Source: Gp6-AA40 sp963723495
Lineage (GTDB): Bacteria; Acidobacteriota; Vicinamibacteria; Vicinamibacterales; UBA2999
Length of the DNA: 64,000 bases
Assembly (NCBI GenBank): GCA_963723495.1
Contig: CAVRQR010000010.1
Location: forward strand, 62,001 to 126,000
Direction of reading: 5' to 3'
Both the position numbers and the translations under genes were made by a program. The notes under the pieces were generated by a model. That model had not been told where the DNA came from and searched no databases. It was given only the letters and a program-made list of their open reading frames with translations. How positions within the stretch are numbered: the first letter of the stretch is position 1; each line of letters begins with the position of its first letter. This document shows, in pieces, positions 48,813-58,369 of the stretch.

Positions 48813-49145
48813 CTACTGCCCCGCCGACTCCCCCTTCGCGGTGGCGACTGTGACGAGAGGCTTCAGCTTCAGGAAGCTTTTCTCCCCCACGCCACGCACG
48901 TTCATCAGGTCCTCGACCTTCTTGAACGATCCGTTCTTCTGCCGATATTCGAGGATGCGTTCTGCTGTCGACCTGCCTATGCCAGGCAGCGTTTCCAGCT
49001 GTGCGAGGCTCGCTGTATTCAGGTTGATCGGTGCAGTCTCGGACGTCGACGAGCTCGCCGTGTTCCGCCGCGAGGACTCCTGTGCGGCGGCGGGTGCGAC
49101 AACGAGCCCCACAACCAATAGAACCGCGATGACGAAGCGAATCAT
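48813..49145 (-). CDS. ComEA-like helix-hairpin-helix DNA-binding protein
   Basis: 110 residues from ATG 49145, selected because AGGAGG lies 6 bases upstream; the frame opens at 49178. A signal peptide (MIRFVIAVLLVVGLVVAPAAAQ) is followed by a Ser/Thr-rich linker and the HhH domain: INLNTASLAQLETLPGIGRSTAERILEYR and VEDLMNVRGVGEKSFLKLKP in outline. ComEA binds incoming DNA in the periplasm during transformation. The linked fimT-like pseudopilin fragment supports that role. It is 6 bp upstream of that fragment. Confidence 0.9.
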   Translation of the reverse strand: MIRFVIAVLLVVGLVVAPAAAQESSRRNTASSSTSETAPINLNTASLAQLETLPGIGRSTAERILEYRQKNGSFKKVEDLMNVRGVGEKSFLKLKPLVTVATAKGESAGQ

Positions 49146-49517
49146 GAGCAGCCTCCTGTCCGCATTTGGCAGGCGCAATCACGCAGGAACGCGGGAACGT
49201 GCGGACGTGTCGAAACGTGGTTCGGTGCGCCGTGACCTGCCACATGGCTCCTCGGCGCGCGAAGTGTCCCGGCAGGGATTGGCGGAACTCGGGATTGGGT
49301 GCACGATGGCCACACAAACCCGCCGGGACGATTTACCCGGAGAGCAATCGCGGCGCCGACTCGATGTCACACGATGTGTTGGTGCAGGTCAGTGAGCAGG
49401 AAGCAGTTAGGCGGGGCTCGACTCAATCGCGGCGCCGATACACTCCAGAAACTGTGAACGCAGGTTGGCGATTGGAGACTCGATGATCTGTTCGTACTCG
49501 GTCAACACCGTTCGCCG
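49146..49517. other. Intergenic region, short repeats only
   Basis: No gene is supported here. The 15-mer CAATCGCGGCGCCGA occurs twice, near 49347 and 49428. A stretch near 49180-49215 alternates GGAACG/GGACG-type motifs. Its function is unknown. Confidence 0.5.
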
Positions 49518-50686
49518 CTACACGCAAATCGTTGCGCGCATGCCCTGCAGTGCCAGAACCAGATTGGCCTGGGTCCACTGCAGCGGTATATGAGGATTAG
49601 GTATGTACGTACCGCCTCGAAGGTAGTAGAGCTCGGCGCAGCGCCACTCTTTCGTGATCTGGGCGAGCGATCGATTGAAATGCACGATCTGTTTGCTGCG
49701 ATCGCCGGGCGACTCGGTATTCAGAGCCCGTCGCCCGTAGTGAGCCGACAGGATCGGATCGAAGAGACACCATTGCGCCTCGTCGCCAATGCGTTCCAGC
49801 AGTCTGTCGCGATGTCGTGAAGGACCAGCTCGACCACCGCCTGATCGTCAACGACCTCGAGAGGACACAGCAGAAACAGGAGCGCCGCGTCGTAACGCCG
49901 ATTCCGCGTGGTATGGATCTGCGTGCACTCGCTCGGCAGAATGGCTGCGAGCGCCTGACGACCCAACTGAATCAGATCATGGGCAAGCGACGGCAGGTCT
50001 GAGCCAATTTCGCGCCGCCAGCTTGCCTCTGTCGCGGTGCTGGCCAGCGCAAGAAACGCCTGGAGCCCCGCCACGACCGTGCCGACGCTCGACGCCGACA
50101 GCTTCCTCGTCTCCTCCCAGTGCCCGCTGTCCTCGTCCTGCCAGAATCTGATCGCCTCGAAGTAGCGAATGAGACGTGACAGCACCGCCACTGTGTCCGG
50201 GTCTGGCTCCAGACGGCCGCGGGCAGCCAGCCTGCACGACAGCCATAGAAAATACCCGAGCGCATCGTTCTGGGCGTGTGCCCACGGCTCACCAGCGATT
50301 TCGCTCAGTGACACACCATCGAAGCGAACCTGGGGGCGGCGAGAGACGTCCTGCGGATCGACTTCACCAGAAATGATCCCGTCGAACCGATACAGATAAC
50401 GGCTGAAGAACGTGACCAGCGCGCGAACGACATCGACGGCCACGTCTGTCTTGCCAGACACGTCATGTGCGAGTGCAGCGTAGACGTTGTCTCTGAGCCA
50501 GACACTCCCGTAACCAGAAGAGGCAATCGAGTCGCCTGCGGGCGAGGCCGAAAACAGGCCGGACGGCAGGCGACTGAACGTCAGGGTCTGATGATCGGCA
50601 AGAGCTCGTTCGACCCGGACGAGATCGTCTGCATTGTACGGCCCGTCCGGAACGAGCTCGGCGAGCTCGGGATTGTGAAAGGTCAT
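49518..50686 (-). CDS. GH15/phosphorylase-kinase-like (alpha/alpha)6 barrel protein, one frame break
   Basis: About 389 residues after repair. SGYGSVWLRDNVYAALA, FDGIISGEVDPQDVSRRPQVRFDG, WEETRKLSASSVGTVVAGL and CLFDPILSAHYGRRAL are typical of GH15-related proteins. The last motif and CAELYYLRGGTYIPNPHIPLQWTQANLVLAL are in the second frame, after an apparent one-base loss near 49780. The stop is at 49518. Such proteins resemble glucoamylases and the phosphorylase kinase regulatory subunit. I cannot say whether it is a hydrolase; no signal peptide is seen. Confidence 0.72.
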
Positions 50687-50697
50687 CGCAGCAGGAA

Positions 50698-51213
50698 TCA
50701 GGCCGCTGCCGAAGGCCCGCTCGCGGCCTGTGCGAGCTGACGAATCGCGCCAAGGTGATATGCGAGGTGCGGAATACTGCCGACGGCACTCGCGAGTCCG
50801 ATTTCATCCCATGCCGGGGGCTGCTTCAACGCGTCCATCCATGCGCGCGCCTCGCGGGCGAGCTCGGAGCGAAGCGTCTTCCACTGGTCGTCGGTCACCT
50901 GTTGCCGCGTCCAGCTCTCCGCCCAGTTGGCGTCACCCCACGGATCCTCGCCGCGCGCGAAACGATTCAGCAGGCTCAGGCCGTAGCGAAGGTGTTCCAC
51001 ATGGGCCGCAACCGACGAGCGCCCTCCCGGTTGAGCGCTGGCCGTGTCTGCAGACAACGTATCCAGCGAGGCAATCAGTCCGCGGTCGCCCGGATTCAGG
51101 AAGTAGGCATCGGATCCTGGGCCATAGAGCACTTCGCTCAGATGGGTTATCACCACCCGGTGCAGCAACGAGGTGCTGGTATCGTCGCTGTTGGAACTCA
51201 ACTTCTGGCTCAT
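50698..51213 (-). CDS. DinB-superfamily protein
   Basis: About 171 residues from ATG 51213. A four-helix DinB-like bundle: HVEHLRYGLSLLNRF, SWTRQQVTDDQWKTLRSELAREARAWM and SIPHLAYHLGAIRQL, where the His residues occupy expected metal positions (AHVEH, HLAYH). The DinB/YfiT fold includes metal-dependent thiol transferases and stress proteins. It is 11 bp upstream of the GH15-like gene on the same strand and divergent from a second DinB gene. Confidence 0.7.
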   Translation of the reverse strand: MSQKLSSNSDDTSTSLLHRVVITHLSEVLYGPGSDAYFLNPGDRGLIASLDTLSADTASAQPGGRSSVAAHVEHLRYGLSLLNRFARGEDPWGDANWAESWTRQQVTDDQWKTLRSELAREARAWMDALKQPPAWDEIGLASAVGSIPHLAYHLGAIRQLAQAASGPSAAA

Positions 51214-51297
51214 ACCGCCCTCCAATTCCGGCTACCGATGATTTCTCCGTCCCGGCGCAGTCTATACAACAAGAGAATCCGTTCACAGGAGGCTGCG

Positions 51298-51795
51298 ATG
51301 CCACTCATCGATGGGTTGTTGCGGGAGTTGGAGGAGGAGGCGGCGACCACGCGCCGTGTGCTCGAGCGCGTTCCGGACGCAAAGCTGACGTGGAAGCCAC
51401 ACCGCAAGGCCAGAACGCTGGGCGAGCTGGCGCTGCACGTCGCGATGACGCCCGGCGCGGTCGCTGAGTTCGTCGAACACTCGCCAGTGCAGGCGCCAGA
51501 CTTCACCGACCCGAGCCCGAAGAGCGCCGCCGAACTCGTCCCGGCGTTGAACGACAGCATCGCTACAGCCAATCGCGTACTGCGAAAGATGGACGACGCG
51601 ATGCTCTTTGAGACGTGGCGCATGATGCGCGGCGACAAAGAAGTGCTGGCGCTCCCTCGCCTCGCGATGCTTCGTTCGATCATGCTGAATCATTGGTATC
51701 ACCACCGCGGGCAGCTCAGTGTCTACCTGCGCGAGCTCGATGTACCGGTTCCCTCGATCTACGGCCCAAGCGCAGACGAAAACCCGCTCGCGTAG
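51298..51795 (+). CDS. DinB-family protein
   Basis: 165 residues from ATG 51298, with AGGAGG 6 bases upstream. LLRELEEEAATTRRVLERVPDAKLTWKPH, LGELALHVAMTPG and MLNHWYHHRGQLSVYLRELDVPVPSIYGPSADE are textbook DinB signatures; the metal-binding His are in LALHV and HWYHHRGQ. Likely a metal-dependent protein of unknown substrate. It faces away from the first DinB gene, 84 bp apart. Confidence 0.85.
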   Translation: MPLIDGLLRELEEEAATTRRVLERVPDAKLTWKPHRKARTLGELALHVAMTPGAVAEFVEHSPVQAPDFTDPSPKSAAELVPALNDSIATANRVLRKMDDAMLFETWRMMRGDKEVLALPRLAMLRSIMLNHWYHHRGQLSVYLRELDVPVPSIYGPSADENPLA

Positions 51796-51830
51796 TCGTC
51801 GTCCTCGGGTCGCGCGAGAGTGATGCGTAA

Positions 51831-52757
51831 TTGCCCGCCCTCGCCCTCGGCAGCGCGCGGCAGTTGCGTACACTTGTCGCGTGCTTCCACGTCTGGCTCT
51901 CTCTCGCGATTGTGTGGCTCTGGCTCCCCCCTCAGGTATCCGCCAGCAGTCTGACCTCACGTGCAAGCGTGTCCGCTGGTTGGCTCTTGCTGGCACTGGG
52001 CCACGCGTACTGGACTGGCATCATCTCGCCGATTGCAGTAGTGGCTATCCTGGTATTCGGTCTTCTCTGCTACGGCTACGCGCGCAAGAGATGGGCTCCG
52101 CTGCCGGACGCACTCATCACGGGCGCCACCATCGTCTTCTCCCTGGCACTCATGGCGCACATCGCTCCCGGGTTCTCGAATGTGTTGATCGTTCGCGATG
52201 CCGTGCTGAGCCCTGGGGCCGTGTCGTACACGCTTTTCCTCAACTTCGACAAGGCTCACATCGGCCTTTTTCTACTGGCGTTTGGACCTCCACTGATTGC
52301 CTCGAAAGCACACTGGCTCAGGATGCTCAACGCTCTGCTGCCGCGCCTGTTCGTGGTCATCGGCGTCGTCCTGGTGTGCGCACTGGCAATTGGGCAGGTG
52401 CGCTTCGACGTCAAGTGGCCCGAGTTCTTCCCGGTCTGGGCGTGGGCGAATCTCATCTTCACCTGCACGGCCGAGGAAGCGCTGTTTCGTGGCGTGATCC
52501 AACGACGGCTGCAGGGCACGTCCTCGGGTACCGGTGAGGCAACGCCCAGGGAGATCGCCGGTCTGCTGATTGCCGGTGGTGTGTTCGGCGCTGCCCACTT
52601 TGCCGGCGGCTGGTCGTCGATCGTGCTCGCCACGATCGCTGGCATCGGTTATGGATGGATTTACTGGCGCACGAACGCGATCGAAGGGTCGATCCTCGCC
52701 CACTTTCTGCTGAACACGACGCACATCCTGTTCTTCACCTATCCGGCCTTGAAGTAA
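51831..52757 (+). CDS. CPBP-family intramembrane glutamic endopeptidase
   Basis: 308 residues with about eight membrane helices from a TTG start. The CPBP motifs are present: EEALFRGVIQRRL (EExxxR), FGAAHF and HFLLN near the C-terminus. Family members (Rce1-like) cleave prenylated or other membrane proteins, or protect against bacteriocins. Function here is unknown. Confidence 0.85.
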   Translation: MPALALGSARQLRTLVACFHVWLSLAIVWLWLPPQVSASSLTSRASVSAGWLLLALGHAYWTGIISPIAVVAILVFGLLCYGYARKRWAPLPDALITGATIVFSLALMAHIAPGFSNVLIVRDAVLSPGAVSYTLFLNFDKAHIGLFLLAFGPPLIASKAHWLRMLNALLPRLFVVIGVVLVCALAIGQVRFDVKWPEFFPVWAWANLIFTCTAEEALFRGVIQRRLQGTSSGTGEATPREIAGLLIAGGVFGAAHFAGGWSSIVLATIAGIGYGWIYWRTNAIEGSILAHFLLNTTHILFFTYPALK

Positions 52758-52796
52758 CTGCCCCAGAGAGGCATGTTGCAGAATGTCGCGTAACCT

Positions 52797-53895
52797 CTAT
52801 TTCGAGACGAATGGATCGACAAGTTGACGCACGTACCCTGGAGGCACTGGTTGGCCGCCCGCCAGCCCGTATGACGCGGGCCATCGATCACCGGGGAGAT
52901 AACAGGTACCGAAGATTCGATCGAGCAGAGGCAAGTGGACGGCGAAGTTCTTGTCAATGGCTTCGGGCTCCGCGCCGTGGTGCCAATGGTGAAACTGCGG
53001 CGTCGCCATGACCCACCTGAGCGCGCCGAAGTTGAATCGGACGTTGGCGTGTATGAACGTCGCCTGAATGCTCACGAACGCGACGTACGCCACGAGCGCG
53101 GTCTCGGCGAACCCGAGCACGTAGATAGGCACATAGGTCAATCCACGCGTGACCGCCACGTCAACCAGGTGCAGCCGCGAACCGGCGAGCCAGTCCATAA
53201 CGTCGGCCGAGTGATGAACCCGGTGGAACCGCCACAGCACGGGCACCCGATGAAATGCGCGATGCACCCAGGTACTGAACCAGGTCTGTCAGCACAAGAA
53301 TCTCGACGAACTGCAGGACGAGCGGCTGGGCTGACACGGCCTTTTGCAGATCCCCCGAAATGGCCCACACAAACAGCGTCATCGCCGGCTTCATGGTCAG
53401 CAACGTGGTGACCTGCACGAGTAGCGCGCTCAGGAAGAAGTAGACCAGGTCTGTTCGCCATTCGCGCCGGAACACGTCCTGCTCTGGCAGGCGCGCAAAC
53501 AGCCGTTCCAGCGGGATGAACACGGCCGAGTACGCCATCAGGTTCAACAGAAACCAGTCGAGACCGAGGAACGGGCCCGTCTGCAGCTCGCCATCGACAG
53601 GGACTCGTGATCCACCAAGCAGCGCCGCTACGAGCGTCAGGGAAATGCCCGCCATGCCGAGTACCTTCCGGCGCCGAAGGCACACACTGATGACACCCGC
53701 TATGAAGGAGCTGACGAGAACCAGATGCAGGAGCGCGCGGATGAACGGAACCGGATAGAGCTCGCGCAACTCGGGGACAGTCAGCAGAGACGGGAAATGA
53801 AAACAGAAGACGGCACCCAGGCCTATGACGCCCAACGCAACCGACAGGATGCCACTCAGCCAACCGGATCCGAACGCCCGAGAGGAGTGACTCAT
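52797..53895 (-). CDS. Sterol desaturase/fatty acid hydroxylase superfamily membrane protein, one frame break
   Basis: About 365 residues after repair. Five or more hydrophobic segments make up the N-terminal part (to VEILVLTDLVQY). At about 53271 an extra C shifts the frame; then WVHRAFHRVP, FHRVHHSADVMDW and TPQFHHWHHG supply the three diiron His boxes. The superfamily contains C-5 sterol desaturase, fatty acid 2-hydroxylase and alkylglycerol monooxygenase. Its ATG overlaps the stop of the plasmalogen-desaturase homologue (ATGA), so an ether-lipid role is suggested by context only. Confidence 0.8.
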
Positions 53896-54609
53896 GACCG
53901 GCGTTCCGCGACCGTCTGCTCGTCGGCCCGTGGCTCGAGACCAGTCGTGCGCGTGACCAGTCGCTCACACGCGGGAAAGAAGCCAATCGTCGTCAGCCAG
54001 CGATTGCACCATCCGGTGGCGATGCAGTAGTTGGCGACGTGCGGCTCCTCGTGATGCTGCGACGTGGGCCTCGCTGCTCAGGATGACGCCTCGTCGCTGC
54101 AGCCAGCGCACCATGCGCGGCGGCGACGGCATATGCGCCCACTGGTGCACCTGGTTCGTAGGCAGCGACACCGCAGCAAACGCCAGAAGGCCGACTGACG
54201 CGGCCCCTCCGAGCGCCGTATCGGGCAGCATGAGTGCAATGACCAGGATCGGGAGATTCAGCATCGCAACGTCGCCGTTGCAGTCGACGATGTCGCGATT
54301 GAGAAAATCTGCGGGATTGATGTGATGGACGCGGAACGGGCGCAGAAACCGCCGTCCCAGCACGGGTATCGTCTCGCTGAACCAGGTGTCGGCGGTCCAG
54401 TGCACGAGGCCGGAGACCAAATCTGCCGCCAGGGCCGCGCCAATGATCACGAGAGGCGACCACCAGTGCAGCAGCAGCCCTTTTGTGAAGACGTGGGCAG
54501 TGTTTGCGACGAGCAGGGTGACGGCGGCGACGAGTGAAACGATCTCGAGCGCCCTTGTCACTCCCCCGACTATGTCGTGTCCGGGCAGTTCGGCGGCGGC
54601 GTGCCTCAT
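53892..54609 (-). CDS. carF: CarF/TMEM189-like plasmenylethanolamine desaturase, one frame break
   Basis: About 238 residues after repair. Membrane helices are followed by the Kua/CarF domain with GLVHWTADTW, RPFRVHHINPADFLNRDIVDCNGD, TNQVHQWAHMPSPPRMVRWLQRRGVILSSEAH (in outline) and, after an extra base near 54057, HHEEPHVANYCIATGWCN and LTTIGFF. These His motifs are those of CarF, which forms the vinyl ether of plasmalogens. It starts at ATG 54609 and its stop overlaps the hydroxylase ATG. The N-terminal helix region is short. Confidence 0.85.
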
Positions 54610-54645
54610 CAGACCCTTTATCGGGTCTGACGAGGCGCCTCTTCA

Positions 54646-54920
54646 TCAGTTGGCGCGAGTGGCTCTCTGGTCGCGTCCCAACTGGTGCAGGACGACGGCG
54701 GTAGCCCGCCCGTCTGTGCCAACCTCGAACGTCAACTGCGCATTCACGACCTTGTAGAAGAAATCCCTTGGGCACGGAAGCAAACACTTCCGCTCCGCGA
54801 GGATCTTCTGGATCTCTGCATCGGGAACTACACCAGCCGGGCTCGACGCCTGCGCAAGACAGATCCGCTCGATATGAGCGCTCCCACAACGACGGTAAGC
54901 ATCAAGCGCAGGACAGTCAT
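54646..54920 (-). CDS. Small secreted protein, DUF3471-like C-terminal motif, one frame break
   Basis: About 91 residues after repair. ATG 54920, preceded by GGAGGAGCA, opens a signal peptide (MTVLRLMLTVVVGALISSGSV). Near 54855 one base appears missing. The second frame gives the mature part, ending VNAQLTFEVGTDGRATAVVLHQLGRDQRATRAN. The FEVGTDGRATAVVLHQ block is like the DUF3471 module found at the C-terminus of many beta-lactamase-fold enzymes. Function unknown. The stop is at 54646. The start overlaps the stop of the membrane protein gene by ATGA. Confidence 0.65.
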
Positions 54921-55983
54921 TGCTCCTCCGCTGAGGCCAGGCTGTCGATTCGCACGCGCAGCTTGCGCGCCATGTCCTGGCTGCCCCTGTGGACGAGAAG
55001 TCCTACGCCTCCCGCCAACGCCAGGAAAACCGCACCCGGCCAGAGCGGCCTGCCCCGCTCGGCGGCGGCGAGCGCTCCGCCGATCATGATGAAGACAATG
55101 GCAGGAGCAAACGGCAGCACGTACCACAACCACATCGTGCGAATGATGCGGTGCTGGCGCTCCAGCGCCGCACGATAGAACGCAAGCGACCCGGTGAACC
55201 CCAGTCCGTCGGGCATCGGTCGTGGCCGGTACCGCGCGACGACGGCCGCCACGTACAAGCCGTACGCCGAAGCGAGCGCCCAGCCCACCCGCAGCACCCA
55301 GTTCGTTGTGTTGAACATCGGAAACAAAAAGAACGCCGCGAGCACAACACCAGCGCCAATCTCGATGCGAGCGGCGCGCAGCCCAAGACGTTCGTGCATG
55401 CGAACCTCAAGGAGGAGCGCATCGAGTGAGGCTGGAACCTGCACCAGGGCGAGCCGCGGTTGTTGCGATCCCAGGCCGGGGTTCTGCAGTCGAAGGAAGA
55501 AGATCATGCCGAACGACACGGCCCCACCAATCAATGCCCGAACCGACGACAACAGGCCGGGCGAGACCACGGCGACAACGATCTGAGACGCCGCGACAAA
55601 TCCAGCGACGACCGCCAGATCGCGCAGTATCTGCCTCGGCGACAGGGAGATCGTCGATTTGTACGCGTCCCGCATCGCGAAACCGAGAAGAGCGGCGGTC
55701 ACCGGGACGATTGGCGACACAAGATTTCCTGCCCCCACCGCGAATCCCACGACCAGCAGAAACGCCTGCATCAGCAGTGCGCCGATCGTCGACGTGCGAC
55801 GGATCTGGCTTGCCACAATGAACGGCACCGTCCGCATAGCGTCGATCAGGAAGGTACCGGAGAGCGGTATCGTTCCCACAAATCTCCGATGACGTGCTCG
55901 CGGCACGGCACAGGGATCGACAGGCGGACGATCGTGTCGATCAGGACTGGCGGACGGGTTTCCACCGTGGGCCTGCGGTCCAT
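54917..55983 (-). CDS. Multi-pass membrane protein following PadR, one frame break
   Basis: About 355 residues after repair, starting at ATG 55983 inside the padR 3' end. The first part reads PVLIDTIVRLSIPVPCREHVIGDLWERYRSP, a prefix seen in front of many Acidobacteriota permease-like proteins after padR. About one base is missing near 55855; the other frame continues LIDAMRTVPFIVASQIRRTSTIG. Eight or so hydrophobic helices follow, ending KLRVRIDSLASAEEQ. No transport motif is recognised. Likely controlled by the adjacent PadR regulator. Confidence 0.7.
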
Positions 55984-56318
55984 ACGTCTTCTCCCCAGAT
56001 GCGTTCGAGGTTCTCGCAGATGCGCTTGGCCGCCAGCGTCGTATCTCGAAGCGCCCGCTCGCCATGTGGCTCGAGACGATAGTGCCGCTTCGACCGGCCT
56101 CCGCGCTCAGGCGTCGGATCAGAGAGCCAGGACCGGACAAGTCCCTTGTCTTCCAGGCGGTCCAGTGTGGCGTAGACGGCGCCGAGGGAGACCGTCCTCG
56201 GCGCGATGAATTCCTCGACCTTGGCGTGAATGGTCACGCCATAAGCACCGTCGTCCAGCGCGAGAACAGCAGCCAGGACGACGTGCTCGAATTGACCAAT
56301 GGACTCGGGAAGAGCCAT
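55941..56318 (-). CDS. PadR-family transcriptional regulator
   Basis: 125 residues. GQFEHVVLAAVLALDDGAYGVTIHAKVEE and SLGAVYATLDRLEDKGLVRSWLSDPTPERGGRSKRHYRLEPHG are the PadR winged helix in outline. It overlaps the downstream membrane protein gene by 43 bp and is probably autoregulated through the palindrome in its own promoter. Confidence 0.93.
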   Translation of the reverse strand: MALPESIGQFEHVVLAAVLALDDGAYGVTIHAKVEEFIAPRTVSLGAVYATLDRLEDKGLVRSWLSDPTPERGGRSKRHYRLEPHGERALRDTTLAAKRICENLERIWGEDVWTAGPRWKPVRQS

Positions 56319-56323
56319 TAGTC

Positions 56324-56355
56324 ATACATTGTATATAAAACAAGGCGCCAGTCAA
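56324..56355 (-). promoter_or_regulatory. Promoter and putative PadR operator upstream of padR
   Basis: On the minus strand TTGACT (56355-56350) and TACAAT (56333-56328) are separated by 16 bases. The 11-base palindrome ATACATTGTAT (56324-56334, plus strand) covers the -10 hexamer. A short palindrome on the -10 is a plausible operator for autorepression by PadR. Transcription would begin close to the padR ATG at 56318. Confidence 0.6.
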
Positions 56356-56365
56356 GCGCCGCACG

Positions 56366-57264
56366 CTACGGCAGCCGCCCGTCCATCGAGAGTCCTCGGA
56401 GCGTGAAACCGCTGCGCGCGCCGGCGCCGACCTGGCCGACATCGCCCTTGGCGTCGGCCGGACGCTCGACCGTGATCCGGAACTGATTGCTCTGCTTCTC
56501 GACGCTGGCCGCCACCTGTTTGCCGATTTCAGGGAGCAGCGTGGCCAGACGCGTCGCCGCAGCAATGTTTTCGTAAGCGACCGCGCGTGGCCTCGGTCAC
56601 CGCCATGCCAACCTGCGTCTGGTTGGCTCCGCCGCTGGCCGATCCCGTCGTCGAATTCAGCAGCACCACATGGACTGTCGTCGGTCTCTTCTGGATCCGC
56701 TCGAAGATGCGCTTGACGTCGCGTTCGATGACGTTGGCATCGCCTGAGCTTGTGCCCGACATGATGATGACCGGGAAGTGATCCGACTTGTCCTTCTCGA
56801 TGCGCTGCGTCGCTTCATTCATCGACTCGACGAAGCGCCCGGCCCCGGAGTCAGGCGCGAGCCGTGCCAGCCCCTCGATCATCATGGCCTTGTCGGTCGT
56901 GGGACGGACCAGAAAACGAGGCTGCGGGCGCGGTCGTGACGATGGTGACCTCGAGATTCGCTGGAAGCGCCTCGATCAGCCCTTTCACACCATCCTTCAG
57001 GATCTGCAGGTTACCTGATCCCAGGCCGATGCCATTGTCGAGGAGAAGCTGAACCTTGACCGGCCAATTCACCGGCTCGACTTTGATGATCTTCGCCTCG
57101 ACGCCGCCCTCCATCACGCGCAGGTCAGTTGGCTCCAGGGTGGCGACGGACTTCCCTGTCGCGTCCGCGACGCTGGCAAAAAGCTGGAACTGCTGTTGCG
57201 CGCCCACATCACGGGCGGACGTGCACAGCACCAGTGCGACTACTACGAGAAGCTTCGACCGCAT
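56366..57264 (-). CDS. Secreted von Willebrand factor A-domain protein, two frame breaks
   Basis: About 299 residues after repair. Signal peptide MRSKLLVVVALVLCTSARDVGAQ; then VMEGGVEAKIIKVEPVNWPVKVQLLLDNGIG, where the MIDAS motif (DxSxS) is degraded to DNGIG. An extra C near 56930 leads to RFLVRPTTDKAMMIEGLARLAPDSGAG. An extra base near 56578 leads to AYENIAAATRLATLLPEIGKQV and ends with LRGLSMDGRLP at 56366. Such proteins occur widely in Acidobacteriota as VWFA-related proteins of unknown role. The degenerate MIDAS suggests loss of metal-dependent binding. Confidence 0.75.
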
Positions 57265-57412
57265 GCCTGACCTCCGTCAGAGTGCCGGTTTGGAGGGGGT
57301 TTGGTGATGAGACGTTGGCACTGCGTTTCGGTTCTCACATATTACGTAGAAGGTGGCGAAAGGGTTCACCGGAGTTGGAGGGGCCACTGCCATATCAGGC
57401 GCCGGACGAATC

Positions 57413-58362
57413 TCAGGCCTTCCGGCCGGCGACCATCGACTCCCGATACCACGCCACCGTTCGTCCCAGCCCCTCGTCGAAACTGACGATCGGCGTGTAG
57501 CCGAGCAGCCGCTGCGCTTTCGAGATATCGGCCTGCGAGTCACGAACGTCGCCCGCCCGCGGGTCGGCATACATCGGCTCGAGGGTGCTTGCAACCTCGC
57601 GTTTCACCGTCGCAAAGAGCTGATTCAGAGAAATACGGCCCGCCGTCGCAACGTTGATCACTTCCCCACTCGCTCCGGCCGCATGCAGGCACGAAGCACA
57701 CCGTCAACGACGTTGGCCACGTAGGTGAAGTCACGCGTCTGCTCGCCGTCGCCATAAATGGTGGGACGGCGACCCTCGCACAGCGCACTGATGAAGAGCG
57801 AGATCACGCCGGAATAGGGCGACGACGGATCCTGGCGCGGCCCGAAGACGTTGAAGTACCGGATCGTCACCGTCTCCAATCCGTAAAGCCGCGTGAACAT
57901 CTGGCAGTACTGTTCCGCTACCAGCTTCTGCAGCGCATACGGCGACAGAGGCGCTGTGGCCATCGTCTCGACTTTGGGCAGCGTGGGTGCGTTGCCGTAG
58001 GCCGACGACGAGCCCGCGTACACGACGCGGCGCACGCCCGCATCACGAGCCGCGACGAGCACGTTCAGCGACGCATCGACGTTCGCGCGATTCGAGGTCA
58101 CTGGGTCCTCTACCGATCGCGGCACGGACGGAATCGCCGCCTGATGGAGGACGTACTCGATGCCTTGCACGGCACGCCTGGCGACGTCCATGTCGGCGAG
58201 ATCGCCCTGCAGGAACTCCACCTCAGGTAGATGTGCCAGGTTCTCCCGCTTGCCAGTGATCAGGCTATCGACGACGCGCACGCGCTCACCCCGCCGCACG
58301 AGCTCTTCGCATAAGTGGGATCCGATGAACCCGGCCCCCCCGGTAACGAGATAGTTGGCCAC
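57413..58362 (-). CDS. NAD-dependent sugar-nucleotide epimerase/dehydratase, one frame break
   Basis: About 316 residues after repair. The extended SDR fold: TGGAGFIGSHL at the N-terminus (NAD), HQAAIPSVPRSVEDP, the catalytic YALQK (YxxxK) and FNVFGPRQDPSSPYSGVI. Near 57678 one base appears missing; the other frame continues GEVINVATAGRISLNQLF and ends at 57413. It is closest to UDP-glucose/UDP-GlcNAc 4-epimerases (WbpP/TviC type), which supply sugars for surface polysaccharides. The substrate is not certain. Confidence 0.86.
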
Positions 58363-58369
58363 AGTGACG

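Noticed and set aside
53993..54889. A 298-residue Arg-rich frame over carF and the small secreted gene
   Set aside because: It is a shadow frame rich in Arg, Gly and His; the real genes in other frames have family motifs, signal peptide and overlaps.
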